Below, in pieces: positions 61,501-64,000 of a stretch of DNA of 64,000 nt (position 1 is its first letter; every line of letters begins with the position of its first letter). A program made the position numbers and the translations under genes. This DNA is from Archilochus colubris (Eukaryota > Chordata > Aves > Apodiformes > Trochilidae): the NCBI GenBank assembly GCA_023079485.1, contig CM041084.1, forward strand, positions 125,030,292 through 125,094,291. The letters run 5' to 3'. Below the pieces are notes generated by a model. That model saw nothing but the letters and a program-made list of their open reading frames with translations. It did no database searches and was not told the DNA's origin.

Positions 61501-63720
61501 AAACGAGAATGTAAGGGTATACTTTAAAAAAAAACAAACAACAAAAAACTATCAAAACCTTACTTTAGCAGTACTTCTATCATTGAAAACAATGGTGGTT
61601 TTATAATCCATCATGCATTATTACTTTTTTTTCCCTTTGCTTGTCTATACTAAATTGCGCCACTATTACTACTTTTTATTTTCTCCCATATAAAGTGCTG
61701 CAATGTAAAGGATATGTATTTTAGAAATATTTTTTGTGGACTGGATCATTGTCTTTTTCCTCTTTCGACTAATTTGTTTGTATCCTGAGTCTTGTAAATT
61801 ATTGTTGCTGTATTTTTCTATACTGGAATGATTTCCACAATAATTTCAGGCTAAAAAGAAAGAAAAAAACCCAACAAAAACAACTGGCATCACCTTCACA
61901 GAAGAGACTTCTCAAGTTGTATTCTTTCATTTCTCTGGTTACAATATTTTTATGGGTCACTGTACTTGAGTATCTAAATCTCTTGGTCTTGTACAAGTTA
62001 AAGTTGGAGTCTGATGACTTAGAAAGACTAGGAGCAGATTCTTTCATTTTTCCACAATTACATTAAAATTAACATCAACAGCCAGGGTCTAGAACAGTGC
62101 TTTTGTCTTTTAGCAGTTAAATATTTACTCAGTGAATATATTCTCTACAATGACATAAGGAATTGTTTTGGTTTTGATGTGTTCATATTATATAGTTAGT
62201 AAGTCTTTTACCATTTGAAAAACAGGGATGCTGCTTTTTAAGTACTTTTACTTTTTACTTTCACATCTGCATAGGTTCCTAAAAATAATTTGCTATTTTT
62301 CAGTTGACTGCTGGTTATTTTATAAGTATGCCAGTTACAATTATTCTTTCTTTTCGTTCTTTTCTAGTCTTAACAATTAATTTGTGAACTTAATAGTTTT
62401 GTGTTATATGCTTTGTGAATCTCCTGCCTTTTTGTAAAAATGAAGTTATACACACATTTTCTTAATTTTTCTTTTTTGTGTTGTGCTATTTAAGTACTGA
62501 GAGCTAGTGAAATAGAGTTTATTCTTCTAGTTGAAGAATAGTTATTGAAATCTGAATAGTTTCTAGATTTTGCTGAGGATTTTTTTCCATGCTACTAAAT
62601 ATTAGTCCTTTGTGAAAGATATCTTTACTTCTGAAACTAATGAAGGTTGCTGTTGACTGTGGTTGTTAATTGAAATAAGCACTATTTGTCACAGTTTAGT
62701 AAAGCTTTTATTTGATTTTATTTTTTTTAAACAGTGTGTTATTTTAGACAATGAGGTACAATTTTGTTTCATTAAGTGCTGTTCACTTTTAGAAGTGATG
62801 GGAAATGGAAAGTGGAGTTCTCACTTCTCAGCCATCATTTATTGAGGAAAACAATCTCATCAAATGATATAGTTAAAAGAAGGAGTACACTCAGGCATCA
62901 TTACAAACAGATAAGAAAATGATACGGTAGCTTCAAATAGGAACACTGTGAGGTTAACCATAGATCAGCATTTACTCTGCTTCTCCAGGTACAGAATTTG
63001 TCATAAAATTGCCTCTGTTGTTCACTATCAAGTGCATCTTAATGATGGGACTAAACCAGCATTACAGCCCCAGAAGAGGCAGTCAGCCCTTTTGATCTTA
63101 GGCTGGTACATGTAGGATGAGGCAGTAACAGAGAAAACCTGGTACTTGCAAAAGAAATGTTGAAAACCCTTTGGCCTGGTCTGCCTTGAGATATATTTGC
63201 TCTTGAAGTCTTTCCCCCTGAGAAATGAAGTGGTTCATGACATGTGTCCTGGATGACAATCTACCCACACTTGGGGCTTGGGGTCAACATCATACAAGAA
63301 GAAATTGTGAAGATGCTGGCTTTATCTCACTGTTCATATTGCACAGCTTGCTCGACCTCTGCTCCATCCATGGCATCCCTATCTGTCAGCAGTTCAAACT
63401 GGACGATGCATTCTTGTCTCTAGAGAAAAAGTCATGATTTTCCAATAAAGCACACAGCTTTGCTGAAAAGCATGGCTGCTGGTAACCTACAGTTACCGCA
63501 ATAGAGTCACAGGACATCCTGTACATAAACATCTGTAAATCTCCTTGCCAGGAGCAACTAATCTCTCTGTCACCAAGGAGATAACCTCTGCCAGTTCGAT
63601 TGAAAACCAGAAACAGATTGCTCTGCTCAACAAACCTTTAGCCTATATTTCACTTCCACTGTGGCAATCTCTCTTCTAAGGTATTCTCTACTGCATTATA
63701 AAGCAGATCAGTCTAGGTCT

Positions 63721-63776
63721 TTTTGGTTTTTTTTATTTTTTGTTGTTGGGTTTTTGTTTTGTTTTGTTATTTTATT
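63721..63776 (+). repeat. T/G-rich simple tract with TTTTG units
   Basis: Mainly T with interspersed G and a short (GTTTT)n run near 63755-63767. Low-complexity sequence. Confidence 0.8.
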
Positions 63777-64000
63777 GCTTCATGGCTTTAGAAGGTATTA
63801 AATGAAAGATCTAGTGTTGAGGACACTGAACAGGACTAAATTCATATTCCACATGTAATTTCATTTACCTCTGTGGGAAAACTAACTAACATAAAGCTCT
63901 ATGTGCCTGTTCATATTTGCAGGATCAAGCCCTGAGTTACGTTACAGTTTTCTGCAGTTCCTGTTAGTTGTCTACTTAATGCACCTAAAGCTGTAAGGTT

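Larger units (their letters stand above)
56661..64000. other. AT-rich non-coding DNA, about 7.3 kb
   Basis: No gene or transposon clearly recognised. Contains an alternating AT repeat (58508-58545) and a T/G-rich tract (63721-63776). The region 57897-58250 might be a degraded minus-strand LTR, with an AATAAA complement at 57902-57907, but no ends are visible. Frames at 57903-58106, 61799-62047 and 63225-63437 have no recognisable domain or splice context. Confidence 0.5.

Noticed and set aside
63225..63437. 70-codon plus frame in a slightly GC-richer stretch, as a possible exon or pseudogene
   Set aside because: No recognisable family, and no convincing acceptor and donor sites preserving a frame. 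A downstream aataaa (63443) is not enough.
1..64000. CRISPR arrays, tRNA or rRNA genes, prokaryotic operons or phage
   Set aside because: No regularly spaced repeats, no tRNA A/B-box pair with cloverleaf, no rRNA blocks, and no operon-like coding density. The repeat content is that of a vertebrate genome.

Overview
This window looks like gene-free, AT-rich DNA from a bird genome (intergenic or inside a large intron). The evidence is the repeats. There are CR1 non-LTR retrotransposon fragments in both orientations, some with the avian 3' tail and its terminal 'attctgtgatt'-type octamers. There is also a decayed ERVL-like pol remnant and several LTRs of avian type. No reading frame resembles a host protein and none can be chained into exons. 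The longest open frames lie inside CR1 or LTR sequence or in low-complexity DNA. I saw no tRNA, rRNA, CRISPR array or bacterial feature. The species cannot be named from the sequence alone.

Layout: an LTR with tandem ~45-bp modules lies at about 1.64-2.16 kb. An ERVL-like pol remnant (integrase and the 3' end of the provirus) spans about 8.1-10.5 kb and is split by a 663-bp solo LTR on the minus strand with a 5-bp target duplication. CR1 pieces follow at 13.4 kb (minus), 14.8-15.6 kb (plus) and 16.8-17.3 kb (plus). An LTR-like block carrying a GA microsatellite lies at about 23.2-24.1 kb. Short CR1 tips occur at 26.9 and 35.0 kb. A CR1 endonuclease/linker piece apparently joined to a CR1 tip is at 40.5-40.9 kb, a second LTR of the 1.6-kb type at 44.6-45.1 kb, and a CR1 3' end (minus) at 48.6-49.2 kb. 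The main element is a 3.2-kb CR1 at 53.5-56.7 kb that keeps the end of ORF1 and nearly all of ORF2 (endonuclease and reverse transcriptase), with many inactivating lesions. The rest is unique-looking AT-rich sequence with small simple repeats.

Nothing here works together as a gene system. The window records successive retroelement insertions and their decay. I found no convincing previously undescribed system. The most informative observations are the LTR nested in the ERVL integrase, the catalytic-site damage in the long CR1, and a GC-elevated block at 29.5-29.9 kb that I could not assign.
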